Assembly (NCBI GenBank): GCA_030045215.1
Contig: JASIBJ010000794.1
Location: forward strand, 1 to 11,295
Direction: 5' to 3'
Length of the DNA stretch: 11,295 nt
Source of the DNA: Streptosporangiaceae bacterium
Lineage (GTDB): Bacteria > Actinomycetota > Actinomycetes > Streptosporangiales > Streptosporangiaceae
Below the pieces are notes generated by a model, which was given only the letters and a program-made list of their open reading frames with translations, ran no database searches and was not told where the DNA came from. Of the stretch, positions 1-6,581 are shown piece after piece (the first letter of the stretch is position 1; every line of letters begins with the position of its first letter). The position numbers were made by a program, and so were the translations under genes.

Positions 1-912
1 GACGGGGGTCAGACGTGGGCGCCGGTCGGCAACGAGTTCGGCTACGACGGCGTCCCCGGCACCCACCAGTGGTACGACGGCACGCCGCATCCGTGGGAAT
101 TCGAGCGGGTATGGCACCTTGAGCCGTCGCTGGGTGACCCGGACACCGTGTACGCAGGCGTGGAGGACGCCGGCTTGTTCTGGTCGACCGACGGCGGTCA
201 GCACTGGGAGGAACTGCCCGGCCTGCGCGGCCACGGCTCCGGCCAGTACTGGCAGCCAGGAGCGGGTGGCATGTGCCTGCACACGATCATCCTGGATCCG
301 GTCGAGTCCAGCCGGATGTTCGCGGCTATCTCGGCGGCGGGTGTGTTCCGTTCCGATGACGCTGGCGATACCTGGCGTCCGGTGAATCGCGGCTTGCAGT
401 CCGAGGGCATCCCCGATCCCAACGCGGAAGTCGGGCACTGCGTCCACCGGATCGCGATGCATCCTTCCCGGCCCGAGGTGCTGTACATGCAGAAGCACTG
501 GGACGTGATGCGCAGCGATGACGCGGGCGAGTCGTGGCACGAGATCAGCGGCAATCTGCCGACCGACTTCGGATTCCCGATCGACGTGCACGCGCACGAG
601 CCTGACACGATCTATGTCGTCCCGATCACGAGCGACGCGCTCCACTACCCGCCGGATGGCAGGCTGCGGGTCTACCGCAGCCGCACGGGCGGCGACGAGT
701 GGGAGCCACTGACCAAGGGCCTGCCGCAGGAGCACTGCTACGTGAACGTCTACCGCGATGCGATGGCCGTTGACGCGCTCGATTCCTGCGGCATTTATTT
801 CGGAACGACGGGTGGCCAGGTCTATGCCTCTAGCGACGCGGGTGACTCCTGGGCGCCTGTCGTGAGGGACTTGCCCGCCGTGCTGTCGGTCGAGGTCCAG
901 ACGCTCCCGTGA
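1..912 (+). CDS. BNR/Asp-box beta-propeller (sialidase/VPS10-like) protein, 5' truncated
   Basis: The frame is open from the first base, so the start lies outside the window; 303 residues are visible. Asp-box motifs (S-x-D-x-G-x-T/S-W type) recur at visible residues 1-6 (DGGQTW), 62-69 (STDGGQHW), 118-125 (SDDAGDTW), 172-179 (SDDAGESW) and 277-284 (SSDAGDSW), with a degenerate copy at 228-234 (RTGGDEW). The spacing of about 50-60 residues is typical of blades in a BNR/WD40/YVTN-like beta-propeller. Such proteins are often auto-named exo-alpha-sialidase. However, no sialidase arginine triad or RIP motif is visible here, so catalytic activity should not be assumed. It is more likely a ligand-binding or glycan-related propeller. 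No TM segment appears in the visible part; the N-terminus and any signal peptide are missing. The stop overlaps the next gene (GTGA), which implies translational coupling. Confidence 0.88.
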   Translation, partial: DGGQTWAPVGNEFGYDGVPGTHQWYDGTPHPWEFERVWHLEPSLGDPDTVYAGVEDAGLFWSTDGGQHWEELPGLRGHGSGQYWQPGAGGMCLHTIILDPVESSRMFAAISAAGVFRSDDAGDTWRPVNRGLQSEGIPDPNAEVGHCVHRIAMHPSRPEVLYMQKHWDVMRSDDAGESWHEISGNLPTDFGFPIDVHAHEPDTIYVVPITSDALHYPPDGRLRVYRSRTGGDEWEPLTKGLPQEHCYVNVYRDAMAVDALDSCGIYFGTTGGQVYASSDAGDSWAPVVRDLPAVLSVEVQTLP

Positions 913-1205
913 TCAGGGTCGTGCTGCCTGCGCATCTGCGCGCGCTCGCCGGGGTGGATGGCGAGGTGGAACTCGCCCTGAAGGGCGTGGTCACCCAGCG
1001 CACCGTGCTCGACGCTCTGGAGGCGGCCTACCCGGCGCTGCGCGGCACGATCCGTGATCACAAGACCAAGCAGCGCAGGCCCTACATCAGGTTCTTTGCC
1101 TGCCAGGAGGACCTGTCGCACGAGCCGCCTGACCAGCCCCTGCCGGCGCCGGTCCTGGCCGGTTCCGAGCCCTACCTGATCGTCGGTGCCATGGCCGGCG
1201 GCTAG
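909..1205 (+). CDS. MoaD/ThiS-family (ubiquitin-fold, sulfur-carrier-like) small protein
   Basis: This 98-residue protein starts at a GTG whose last two bases belong to the TGA stop of the propeller gene. The start [15 protein letters not shown], the central [18 protein letters not shown] helix region and the end [10 protein letters not shown] follow the MoaD/ThiS pattern: first beta strand, helix, last strand, then a C-terminal Gly-Gly. In that family the Gly-Gly is adenylated and thiocarboxylated by a MoeB/ThiF-type enzyme so the protein can donate sulfur. Here no moaA/C/E, moeB, thiF or thiG gene lies nearby, so a classical cofactor role is unsupported. It is somewhat longer than a typical MoaD of about 80 residues, with extra sequence at residues 66-82 before the last strand. 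Coupling to the propeller suggests joint function. The fold assignment is good; the role is unknown. Confidence 0.82.
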   Translation: MIRVVLPAHLRALAGVDGEVELALKGVVTQRTVLDALEAAYPALRGTIRDHKTKQRRPYIRFFACQEDLSHEPPDQPLPAPVLAGSEPYLIVGAMAGG

Positions 1206-1208
1206 CGC

Positions 1209-1221
1209 GTCCGGCCCGGAC
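1209..1221 (+). terminator. Weak hairpin just after the MoaD-like gene
   Basis: GTCCG-GCC-CGGAC forms a 5-bp perfect stem with a 3-nt loop, starting 4 nt after the TAG stop. There is no T-tract and the stem is short, so this is at best a weak terminator for the propeller/MoaD-like unit. Confidence 0.22.
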
Positions 1222-1282
1222 AGGCCCAGATGAAATGTCCGTCAGCCTGAAACGGCGACCGCGATCTGTGACCTGTCCGTGA

Positions 1283-1310
1283 TTGACTCAGCGGAGCCGG
1301 AGGCTAACGT
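1283..1310 (+). promoter_or_regulatory. Sigma70-type promoter upstream of the small ORF
   Basis: TTGACT (1283-1288) and TAACGT (1305-1310) are separated by 16 nt and predict transcription starting near 1317. The -35 matches TTGACA at five of six positions and the -10 fits the actinobacterial TAnnnT pattern. The first well-placed ribosome site and ATG downstream belong to the ORF at 1360. Confidence 0.5.
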
Positions 1311-1359
1311 CACCTGTAAGCGATGACGAGGGCAAGGCCGCTCCGAGGAGGTCGCTGCG

Positions 1360-1563
1360 ATGGGTATGACCTACACCATCAGGATCGGGGTGCCGACTGC
1401 GGTAGACCCGGAGGGAATCACGGGACCCGGTTACTGGTGGATCACCGGCACGGCCCGGCCGGCGCTGGTACCCGATTCGCAGCGCCGCGCGATCAGACGT
1501 GCGACGCGCGGCGGAAGACGACTGGCAATCCGGCGGGGACACGGTAACCAGGCCTCCACGTAG
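1360..1563 (+). CDS. Small hypothetical protein (67 aa)
   Basis: I do not recognise this protein. The case for it being real is signal-based. An ATG at 1360 is preceded at 8 nt by GAGGAGG (1345-1351), and a TTGACT-16-TAACGT promoter lies about 50 nt upstream. The N-terminal half (about residues 3-30, from MTYTIRIGVP through GPGYWWITG) looks like a small beta-rich segment with paired tryptophans. The C-terminal half is strongly Arg-rich (RRAIRRATRGGRRLAIRRG), and could bind nucleic acid or simply reflect high-GC out-of-frame composition. There is no signal peptide or TM helix. A competing frame (ATG 1323 to 1547) has no ribosome site at a usable distance. It stands alone, 154 nt after the MoaD-like gene and 302 nt before the transporter operon. 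Confidence 0.4.
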   Translation: MGMTYTIRIGVPTAVDPEGITGPGYWWITGTARPALVPDSQRRAIRRATRGGRRLAIRRGHGNQAST

Positions 1564-1619
1564 CGGCGAGATGGTGCCACGTGCGGTTCTTAAACGGGAA
1601 CGAGGCGGGTCCGGACTCG

Positions 1620-1678
1620 GGTTCGCCACCGGCCGCGACGGTCCCGGGCTCTGGGCAGCCCCGCCGGCGAGGCGAACC
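1620..1678 (+). other. Three-tier imperfect stem-loop, possible structured RNA or terminator
   Basis: Three nested collinear stems can be read directly. The outer one is GGTTCGCC (1620-1627) with GGCGAACC (1671-1678), 8 bp. The middle one is CCGGC (1629-1633) with GCCGG (1663-1667). The inner one is GGGCT (1646-1650) with AGCCC (1657-1661), around a 6-nt loop. Small bulges separate the tiers and a 12-nt unpaired stretch sits on the left arm. It could be a factor-independent terminator for the small ORF or part of a longer RNA. No T-tract follows. Confidence 0.35.
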
Positions 1679-1773
1679 GGTCAGCTGGCCGCAAAGTAAC
1701 GCACAGGATACGATTCGGCGTCTGAACCCCCATTTTTTCGCTCCCGCCTGTGCCTCGCGCGAACATCTCCTTA

Positions 1774-1788
1774 ACTTGTCGTTCAAGT
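1774..1788. promoter_or_regulatory. Inverted repeat, possible operator of the importer operon
   Basis: ACTTG-TCGTT-CAAGT is a perfect 5-bp inverted repeat with a 5-nt centre. It lies about 40-55 bp upstream of the extended -10 box, so a regulator bound here would sit at or just above the -35 region. The half sites are short and no regulator gene is adjacent. Confidence 0.22.
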
Positions 1789-1826
1789 ACCACAGATCGT
1801 CCTGTAAGGTCATATCCCTAGCTCTT

Positions 1827-1835
1827 TGGTAGGAT
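1827..1835 (+). promoter_or_regulatory. Extended -10 promoter element of the ABC importer operon
   Basis: TGGTAGGAT contains TAGGAT (1830-1835), a typical actinobacterial TAnnnT box, preceded by the TG dinucleotide of extended -10 promoters. No good -35 hexamer lies at 16-19 nt. Predicted transcription starts near 1842, giving a 5' leader of about 24 nt that just includes the GAAGGAG ribosome site (1850-1856). Confidence 0.4.
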
Positions 1836-1865
1836 AGACGTCGGACCCCGAAGGAGACCCCGGCC

Positions 1866-3710
1866 ATGCGAATTCCCCGTTACCTGGCGGCCGGCGCCGC
1901 TATCGCGACCGTGAGTCTGACCCTCGCAGCATGTGGAGGAGGCGGCTCGACCGCCAATATCGGTGTCGGCAGCTCGACCGCGATCGGTCACATAGTGAAC
2001 GGCGGCACCGTCACCGAGGCGGAGGCTCCGGGCGCCTCGCCCAACTACATCTTCCCGGTGGTCCCGGCGACCAACGAGGACGGCTACAACGAGAACCTGC
2101 AGGAGCCGCTCTGGCCGTATCTCGTGTATATCGGCGACGGCGACAAGGCGGCCGTCGACCCCCAGGAGAGCCTCTACTCCTCGATCACGTACGCGAACAA
2201 CGACACGAAGGTCACGATCGTCCTCAAGCCGTGGAAGTGGTCGGACGGCACCCCGGTCACCAGCCGGGACTTCACGTTCTTCCTCAACCTGCTGAAGGCG
2301 GCCGGGTCGAACTGGTGGCTGTACGTCCAGGGCGAGTTCCCCGACAACATCGCCAGCGTGCAGACCCCGAACGCGAGCACGATCGTGCTCAACCTCACCC
2401 GCTCCTACAACCCGGAGTTCTTCACCGACAACCAGCTGTCGGACGTCCAGTTGCTCCCGCAGCAGGCGTGGGATAAGACCTCGGCCACCGGCAAGATCGG
2501 CAATTACGACGAGACCTCGTCGGGGGCCAAGGCCGTGCTCGCGTTCCTCCAGAAGGAGGGCAGCGACATGGCGACGTTCGCGACGAACCCGCTCTGGCAG
2601 GTGGTGAACGGGCCGTGGAAGCTGTCCGCGTTCAACAGCAACGGCTATTACAGCTACGTCCCGAACACGGCCTACTCGGGCCCGGTCAAGCCGCACCTGT
2701 CGAAGTTCGTCCTTGAGCCCTTCACCACCGACACGGCCGAGCTGAACTCGCTGCGGGCCGGCGGCAATCTCAGCATGGGCTACCTGCCGCTGAACGACCT
2801 CGCCCAGGCCGGCGCGCTCAAGGCCGGGGGCTACTCGCTGGCCAGCCAGGCGGTGCCCGGCGTCGCCGAGATTGTGCCGAACCTGTACAACGCCCAGGTC
2901 GGCCCGTTGCTGCGACCCCTCTACGTCCGGCAGGCAATGGAGGACCTGATCGACCGGCCGCTGATCGTGTCCAAGATCTACGGCGGCTATGCCGACCCTG
3001 GCAATGGTCCGGTCCCGGTGCTGACTGGCGGCCCGCTCGTGTCGCCGCTGGAAAAGACGGGCGGTCCGTATCCGTACTCGCCGTCCACGGCGATCTCGCT
3101 GCTGAAGAGCCATGGCTGGAAGGTCGTCCCGCAGGGCGTGGACACCTGCCAGTCGCCAGGCAGCGGGCCGGCGGACTGCGGCGCCGGCATCACGAAGGGC
3201 GAGCAGCTTCTGTTCACGCTGACCTACTCCTCAGGGATCGCCGCCTTCGACGAGCAGAACGCCGACATCCAGGCGACCGAGGAGCTGGCGGGCATCAAGA
3301 TCGTGCTCAAGTCCGAGCCGTTCAACACGCTTGACGCCGCAGTCGGCACCTGCTGGGCTAACGATCACCCGGCCGCGCAGTGCGGCTGGCAGCTGGTCGA
3401 CTACGGGTACAACCCGTACACCATGTACCCCTCGGGTGACGGCCTGTTCAACACCGACGGCACCGGCAACGACGGCGGGTACCAGAGCCCGGAGATGGAC
3501 TACCTCATCGACCAGACCGAGTACGGAGCGAACACCACCCAGGCGTTCTGGAAGTACGAGGACTACGCCGCCGAGCAACTGCCCTGGCTGTGGGTGCCTG
3601 ATGAGTCCGACATCTGGGTCTACAAGAGCAACCTGGGTGGCTTCGCGCCGGTGAACCCGTATCAAGCCGGCATCAACGCCGAGACCTGGTACTACACCTC
3701 CGGTTCATGA
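1866..3710 (+). CDS. ABC transporter substrate-binding lipoprotein, family 5 (peptide/nickel type)
   Basis: This 614-residue extracellular solute-binding protein captures a ligand outside the membrane for the two permeases encoded next. The N-terminus is a lipoprotein signal: Arg at residues 2 and 5, a hydrophobic stretch, and lipobox LAAC with the lipidated Cys23, followed by a Gly/Ser linker. The SBP_bac_5 domain spans about residues 75-560. It includes the family signature around WSDGTPVTSRDFTFF (125-139) and the segment VRQAMEDLIDRPLIV (354-368) seen in DppA/OppA-like proteins. Two close Cys pairs (C428/C438 and C496/C506) could form disulfides. The ATG at 1866 has GAAGGAG 9 nt upstream. 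It overlaps the permease gene by ATGA. The family binds peptides, nickel or sugars; sequence alone does not settle the ligand, although its neighbours are dipeptide/oligopeptide type. Confidence 0.93.
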   Translation: MRIPRYLAAGAAIATVSLTLAACGGGGSTANIGVGSSTAIGHIVNGGTVTEAEAPGASPNYIFPVVPATNEDGYNENLQEPLWPYLVYIGDGDKAAVDPQESLYSSITYANNDTKVTIVLKPWKWSDGTPVTSRDFTFFLNLLKAAGSNWWLYVQGEFPDNIASVQTPNASTIVLNLTRSYNPEFFTDNQLSDVQLLPQQAWDKTSATGKIGNYDETSSGAKAVLAFLQKEGSDMATFATNPLWQVVNGPWKLSAFNSNGYYSYVPNTAYSGPVKPHLSKFVLEPFTTDTAELNSLRAGGNLSMGYLPLNDLAQAGALKAGGYSLASQAVPGVAEIVPNLYNAQVGPLLRPLYVRQAMEDLIDRPLIVSKIYGGYADPGNGPVPVLTGGPLVSPLEKTGGPYPYSPSTAISLLKSHGWKVVPQGVDTCQSPGSGPADCGAGITKGEQLLFTLTYSSGIAAFDEQNADIQATEELAGIKIVLKSEPFNTLDAAVGTCWANDHPAAQCGWQLVDYGYNPYTMYPSGDGLFNTDGTGNDGGYQSPEMDYLIDQTEYGANTTQAFWKYEDYAAEQLPWLWVPDESDIWVYKSNLGGFAPVNPYQAGINAETWYYTSGS

Positions 3711-4669
3711 CCGGTTATCTCATCCGCCGGGTCGGTCAGGCCCTGGTGGTGGTCCTTGGTGTCATGATCATTACGTTCATCATGATCCACCTGGAGCCGG
3801 GATCCGCCGCCAGGGCCTACCTCGGGGTGAAGGCCACCCCGAGCCGCATTGCCGAGTTCAACGCCACGTACGGGCTCAATGAGTCGCTTCCACGCCAGTT
3901 CCTCAGCTACCTGAACCACCTGCTGCACGCGAACTTCGGGATCTCGTATTACTACCAGGAGCCGGTATCCACGCTGATCGCGCAGCGCATTCCGTCCGAC
4001 ATCTTCCTGGTCGGGACCTCGTCCGTGCTGGCGGTGGTCATCGCCCTGCCCATGGGCATCTACCAGGCGGTGCGCCGCAACAGCTTGTCCGACAACCTGC
4101 TGACGAGCGTGACGTTCACCCTCTACTCGATGCCGGACTTCTTCTTCGCGTTCCTGCTGATCGCGTTGTTCGCGATCCAGCTGCACTGGTTGCCGCCGGG
4201 GTTCGTCCAGAACCAGAACTCTTCCCTCAGCCTGCTCGGCATCCTGGCCGAGCCGACGGCGCTGATCCTGCCGGTGACACTGCTCACGTTCACGAGCATC
4301 TCGAGCTGGAGCCGGTTCATGCGATCCTCGGCCATCGACACGCTGACCCAGGACTTCATCAAGGTGGTCAGGGCCAAGGGACTGCCGGAGCGCCTGGTCC
4401 TGTCCCGGCACGTGCTGAGGAACTCCTCGCTCACGATCATCACACTGCTCGGACTCTCCCTGCCGTCCGTGGTCGTGGGCGCGGTTATCACCGAGTACGT
4501 CTTCAACTACCCGGGCCTCGGCTTGCTGTTCCTTGATGCCGCCACCGAGCATGACTTCCCGATCCTGATGGCCAGCGAGCTCATCATCGGCGTGGCAACT
4601 GTGGTCGGGAACCTGGCCGCCGACGTCGCCTACGGCGCCCTAGACCCGAGGATCCGGCATGGCGTCTAG
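3707..4669 (+). CDS. ABC transporter permease, DppB/OppB family
   Basis: This 320-residue inner-membrane permease forms one half of the translocation channel of a family-5 importer. Likely TM segments lie near residues 9-28, 99-120, 133-157, 181-199, 240-262 and 284-305, the usual six for DppB. The cytoplasmic EAA-type loop that contacts the ATPase is at about 215-240 (DFIKVVRAKGLPERLVLSRH). The C-terminal ALDPRIRHGV matches the DPRIR ending common in this family, so the gene looks full length and intact. The start ATG lies inside the stop of the binding-protein gene (ATGA), and the end overlaps the next permease gene by 11 nt. The operon is therefore translated as a coupled unit. Transport direction (import) follows from the linked lipoprotein. 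Confidence 0.93.
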   Translation: MTGYLIRRVGQALVVVLGVMIITFIMIHLEPGSAARAYLGVKATPSRIAEFNATYGLNESLPRQFLSYLNHLLHANFGISYYYQEPVSTLIAQRIPSDIFLVGTSSVLAVVIALPMGIYQAVRRNSLSDNLLTSVTFTLYSMPDFFFAFLLIALFAIQLHWLPPGFVQNQNSSLSLLGILAEPTALILPVTLLTFTSISSWSRFMRSSAIDTLTQDFIKVVRAKGLPERLVLSRHVLRNSSLTIITLLGLSLPSVVVGAVITEYVFNYPGLGLLFLDAATEHDFPILMASELIIGVATVVGNLAADVAYGALDPRIRHGV

Positions 4670-5606
4670 CACCGAGGCGGGCGCGCCGCTCACCGGCGAG
4701 GCGCAGGCGACCGTCGGCGCCGCCGCCACGCCTGCCGGCGGCGAGATCCATACCACCGGGTCAGGTCGGCTGACCCTGTCTGCCTTCGCGCACAACCGCC
4801 AGGCCCAGGTCGGGATCGGGCTGGTTGTGTCGATCGCCCTGTTCTGCTTCGTCGGCCCGTTCGTGTACCACACGAACCAGGGCACGTCAGGACTGAATCT
4901 GCTCAACGAGAACCTGCCGCCCGGAACCGGCCATCCGCTCGGCACCGACCAGTACGGCTACGACATCCTCGGCCGGCTCATGGTCGGCGGGCAGTCGTCG
5001 CTGGAACTGGGCTTCGCGGTCGCGATGGCCACGTCGGTCATCGGGACACTGTACGGGGCGATCGCGGGCCTGGCGCCGAGATGGATCGACGGGGTCATGA
5101 TGCGGGTACTCGACGCGCTGCTGGCGGTGCCGTCGCTGGTGCTCCTGCTTATCCTGGTGAACATCTTCACGCCGAACCTCTTCATGATCATTACACTGCT
5201 GACGCTCCTGTCCTGGCTCGTGGTCGCCCGGCTCGTGCGCGGCGAGGTGCTGAGCCTGCGGATCAGAGATTATGTGCACGCGTCGCGGATGATGGGCGGC
5301 CGGACCTGGCGGATCCTGAACCGGCACATGCTGCCCAACGCGATCGGCGTCGTGATCGTGAACGCCACGTTCACGATCTCTGACTCGATCTACACGCTGT
5401 CGGCCCTGAGCTTCCTCGGCCTCGGTCTGCCGCCGCCTGCATCGGACTGGGGCACAATGCTGAGCGACGGCATCACGTACCTGTATGACGGTTACTGGTG
5501 GATGGTGTACCCGACAGCGATCATCCTGATCTTGACCGTGATCGGGTTCAACCTGATCGGAGACGCGCTGCGGGACTCTCTGGACGTACGGCTGCAACGC
5601 CGGTAG
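4659..5606 (+). CDS. ABC transporter permease, DppC/OppC family
   Basis: This 315-residue second permease pairs with the DppB-like subunit. A hydrophilic, Ala/Gly/Thr-rich N-terminal tail of about 45 residues precedes the first TM helix (about 50-71). The family signature HPLGTDQYGYDILGRLMVGG follows at 92-111. The EAA loop that docks the ATPase is at about 204-226 (DYVHASRMMGG then RHMLPN). The signature SFLGLGLPPPASDWGTML is at 251-268 and the C-terminal GDALRDSLDVRL is at 301-312. All hallmarks are intact. The start at 4659 overlaps the upstream gene by 11 nt; no later start keeps the usual length. The usual partner ATPase genes (dppD/dppF type) are absent: the next gene lies on the opposite strand after 21 nt. 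Confidence 0.92.
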   Translation: MASSTEAGAPLTGEAQATVGAAATPAGGEIHTTGSGRLTLSAFAHNRQAQVGIGLVVSIALFCFVGPFVYHTNQGTSGLNLLNENLPPGTGHPLGTDQYGYDILGRLMVGGQSSLELGFAVAMATSVIGTLYGAIAGLAPRWIDGVMMRVLDALLAVPSLVLLLILVNIFTPNLFMIITLLTLLSWLVVARLVRGEVLSLRIRDYVHASRMMGGRTWRILNRHMLPNAIGVVIVNATFTISDSIYTLSALSFLGLGLPPPASDWGTMLSDGITYLYDGYWWMVYPTAIILILTVIGFNLIGDALRDSLDVRLQRR

Positions 5607-5621
5607 GCGCTGGTCGGCGTT
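5596..5621. terminator. Hairpin between convergent permease and pyrH genes
   Basis: AACGCCG (5596-5602) and CGGCGTT (5615-5621) form a perfect 7-bp stem around a 12-nt loop that contains the permease stop codon. Placed between two convergent stops only 21 nt apart, it could act as a bidirectional terminator. There is no T-tract and the loop is large, so the call is modest. Confidence 0.35.
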
Positions 5622-5627
5622 CGGCGA

Positions 5628-6344
5628 TCAAGCAGAGATGCGGGTGCCGAGGTCGTCGCCCAGGCAGATCTTGCGCATGACGCCGACCCCGGCGACGTCG
5701 AAGACGTGCATGGTCAGTGACTGCTCGTTGGCCAGGACGAACGCGCTGGTATCCATGACCCGGACGCCGACCTCCAGCGCCTCTTTGTAGGTCAGCTCCG
5801 TGTACCTGACCGCGTGCGGGTTGATCCGCGGGTCGCTGTCGTAGACGCCGTCGACCCCGCGCTTGGCGACCAGCAGCGCGTCGGCGTCGAGTTCCAGAGC
5901 GCGCTGGACTGCCGGATAGTCGGTGGTCACGTAGGGCTGGCCGATACCGCCGGCGAGCAGCACGATCGCGCCGTGCTCCAAGTGCCTGATCGCGCGCAGC
6001 CGGATAAAGGGCTCGGCGACGCTCTGGATCGGCATCGCGGTCATTACTCGGATGTCGATATCGGTTCGAGCGGTCAGCGCCCCGCGAAGCATGAGCGCGT
6101 TCATGACCGTGCCCAGCATGCCGATGTTGTCGGCTTCGGCCCGGCTGATGCCCCAGCCCTCGGCCATCCGGCCGCGGAAGTAGTTGCCGCCGCCCATGAC
6201 GACGGCGACCTGAACGCCGAGTTCACGGACGGAAAGGATCTCGTTGGCGACCATGGCCAGCGCCTCCGGATCTACTCCGGTGCTGGCGGAGCCGGCAAAG
6301 GCTTCGCCGCTCAGCTTGACTACAACCCGGCGGTATCGCGGCAC
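5628..6344 (-). CDS. pyrH: UMP kinase (uridylate kinase, PyrH family)
   Basis: The enzyme phosphorylates UMP to UDP with ATP in cytosolic pyrimidine nucleotide synthesis. Read from GTG at 6344 it has 238 residues, the normal PyrH length. Amino-acid-kinase motifs are in order: KLSGEAF (10-16), GGGNYFRG (51-58), the nucleotide-binding stretch DNIGMLGTVMNALML (72-86), AGGIGQPYVTTD (131-142) and GVDGVYDSDPRINPHA (163-178). The GTG is chosen because GGAAGGAG lies 10 nt upstream; an ATG at 6416 would add 24 residues without family similarity. Compared with the Streptomyces enzyme as I recall it, this copy is clearly divergent. It is also not flanked by rpsB, tsf or frr, so it may be a second PyrH. 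It has its own promoter candidate, shared in a divergent region with pspA. Confidence 0.9.
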   Translation of the reverse strand: MPRYRRVVVKLSGEAFAGSASTGVDPEALAMVANEILSVRELGVQVAVVMGGGNYFRGRMAEGWGISRAEADNIGMLGTVMNALMLRGALTARTDIDIRVMTAMPIQSVAEPFIRLRAIRHLEHGAIVLLAGGIGQPYVTTDYPAVQRALELDADALLVAKRGVDGVYDSDPRINPHAVRYTELTYKEALEVGVRVMDTSAFVLANEQSLTMHVFDVAGVGVMRKICLGDDLGTRISA

Positions 6345-6354
6345 GCTGCGGCCT

Positions 6355-6362
6355 CTCCTTCC
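6355..6362 (-). promoter_or_regulatory. Ribosome binding site that fixes the pyrH start
   Basis: On the minus strand GGAAGGAG, followed by AGG, lies 10 nt before the GTG at 6344. This near-perfect Shine-Dalgarno supports the 238-residue form rather than the longer ORF starting at 6416. Confidence 0.65.
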
Positions 6363-6457
6363 GATCGCCGGTCCCGGCGACCGCGGCCACGCTACCGCAT
6401 CTTCGATCTGGCGCATGGTCGGCCCGAGGACCGACTATCGGGTAGCCGGCATCGCCG

Positions 6458-6488
6458 AGCCTAGTCGTCTGTTGAACTTGACGGTCAA
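6458..6488 (-). promoter_or_regulatory. Putative pyrH promoter in a TTGAC-rich divergent control region
   Basis: On the minus strand TTGACC (6488-6483) and TAGGCT (6463-6458) are separated by 19 nt. That is slightly long, but both hexamers are good for actinobacteria. It would give a leader of about 105-110 nt before the pyrH GTG. The -35 is embedded in the 11-nt palindrome TTGACGGTCAA (6478-6488), itself flanked by further TTGA copies at 6472 and 6494, so a regulator or competing polymerase could act on both pyrH and pspA. Confidence 0.35.
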
Positions 6489-6543
6489 CTTTATTGACTG
6501 GTGTGCGCCATCGGGGACGCGGCTCGTTCCCGTATCTGAGCGG

Positions 6544-6549
6544 TAGCCT
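6544..6549 (+). promoter_or_regulatory. Possible -10 box of the pspA gene
   Basis: TAGCCT fits TAnnnT and would start transcription near 6556, leaving a leader of about 42 nt before the ATG at 6598. No matching -35 is visible at 16-19 nt. A hairpin-capable sequence (GGGGACG-CGGCT-CGTTCCC, one G-T pair, about 6514-6532) lies just upstream. Confidence 0.22.
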
Positions 6550-6581
6550 GTGAACCAGTTGCAGCTCCTCCCGACGTCAGC

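Larger units (their letters stand above)
1564..1865. other. Intergenic leader region before the ABC importer operon
   Basis: I find no convincing gene in these 302 bases; the frames through it lack ribosome sites and family features. The left part holds a long imperfect stem-loop (1620-1678). The right part, from about 1690, is noticeably richer in A/T than its surroundings, with a run of six T at about 1733-1739. It carries a 5-bp inverted repeat (1774-1788), an extended -10 box (1827-1835) and the ribosome site of the lipoprotein gene (1850-1856). Confidence 0.6.

Noticed and set aside
1..912. Calling the propeller a true sialidase
   Set aside because: Asp boxes occur in many non-enzymatic propellers. 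No FRIP motif or catalytic arginine triad is visible in the part present.
1323..1547. 74-codon frame starting near the predicted transcription start
   Set aside because: No usable ribosome site for ATG 1323, and it competes with the better-signalled ORF at 1360. A leaderless start cannot be fully excluded.
1581..1832. Overlapping frames of 66-83 codons in the importer leader region
   Set aside because: No ribosome sites or domain features. They cross the stem-loop and promoter elements.
1818..3113. 431-codon open frame on the minus strand, Arg/Val/Gly-rich
   Set aside because: It lies antisense over the lipoprotein gene, whose lipobox, family motifs and ribosome site are clear. The composition is that of a high-GC antisense shadow.
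3692..4552. 286-codon minus-strand frame over the first permease
   Set aside because: Its Gln/Arg/Asp/His-rich low-complexity translation has no family features; the DppB-like gene explains this DNA.
6345..6416. Longer pyrH start at ATG 6416 (24 extra residues)
   Set aside because: The GTG at 6344 has a near-perfect ribosome site at 10 nt and gives the normal PyrH length; the added residues do not resemble the family.
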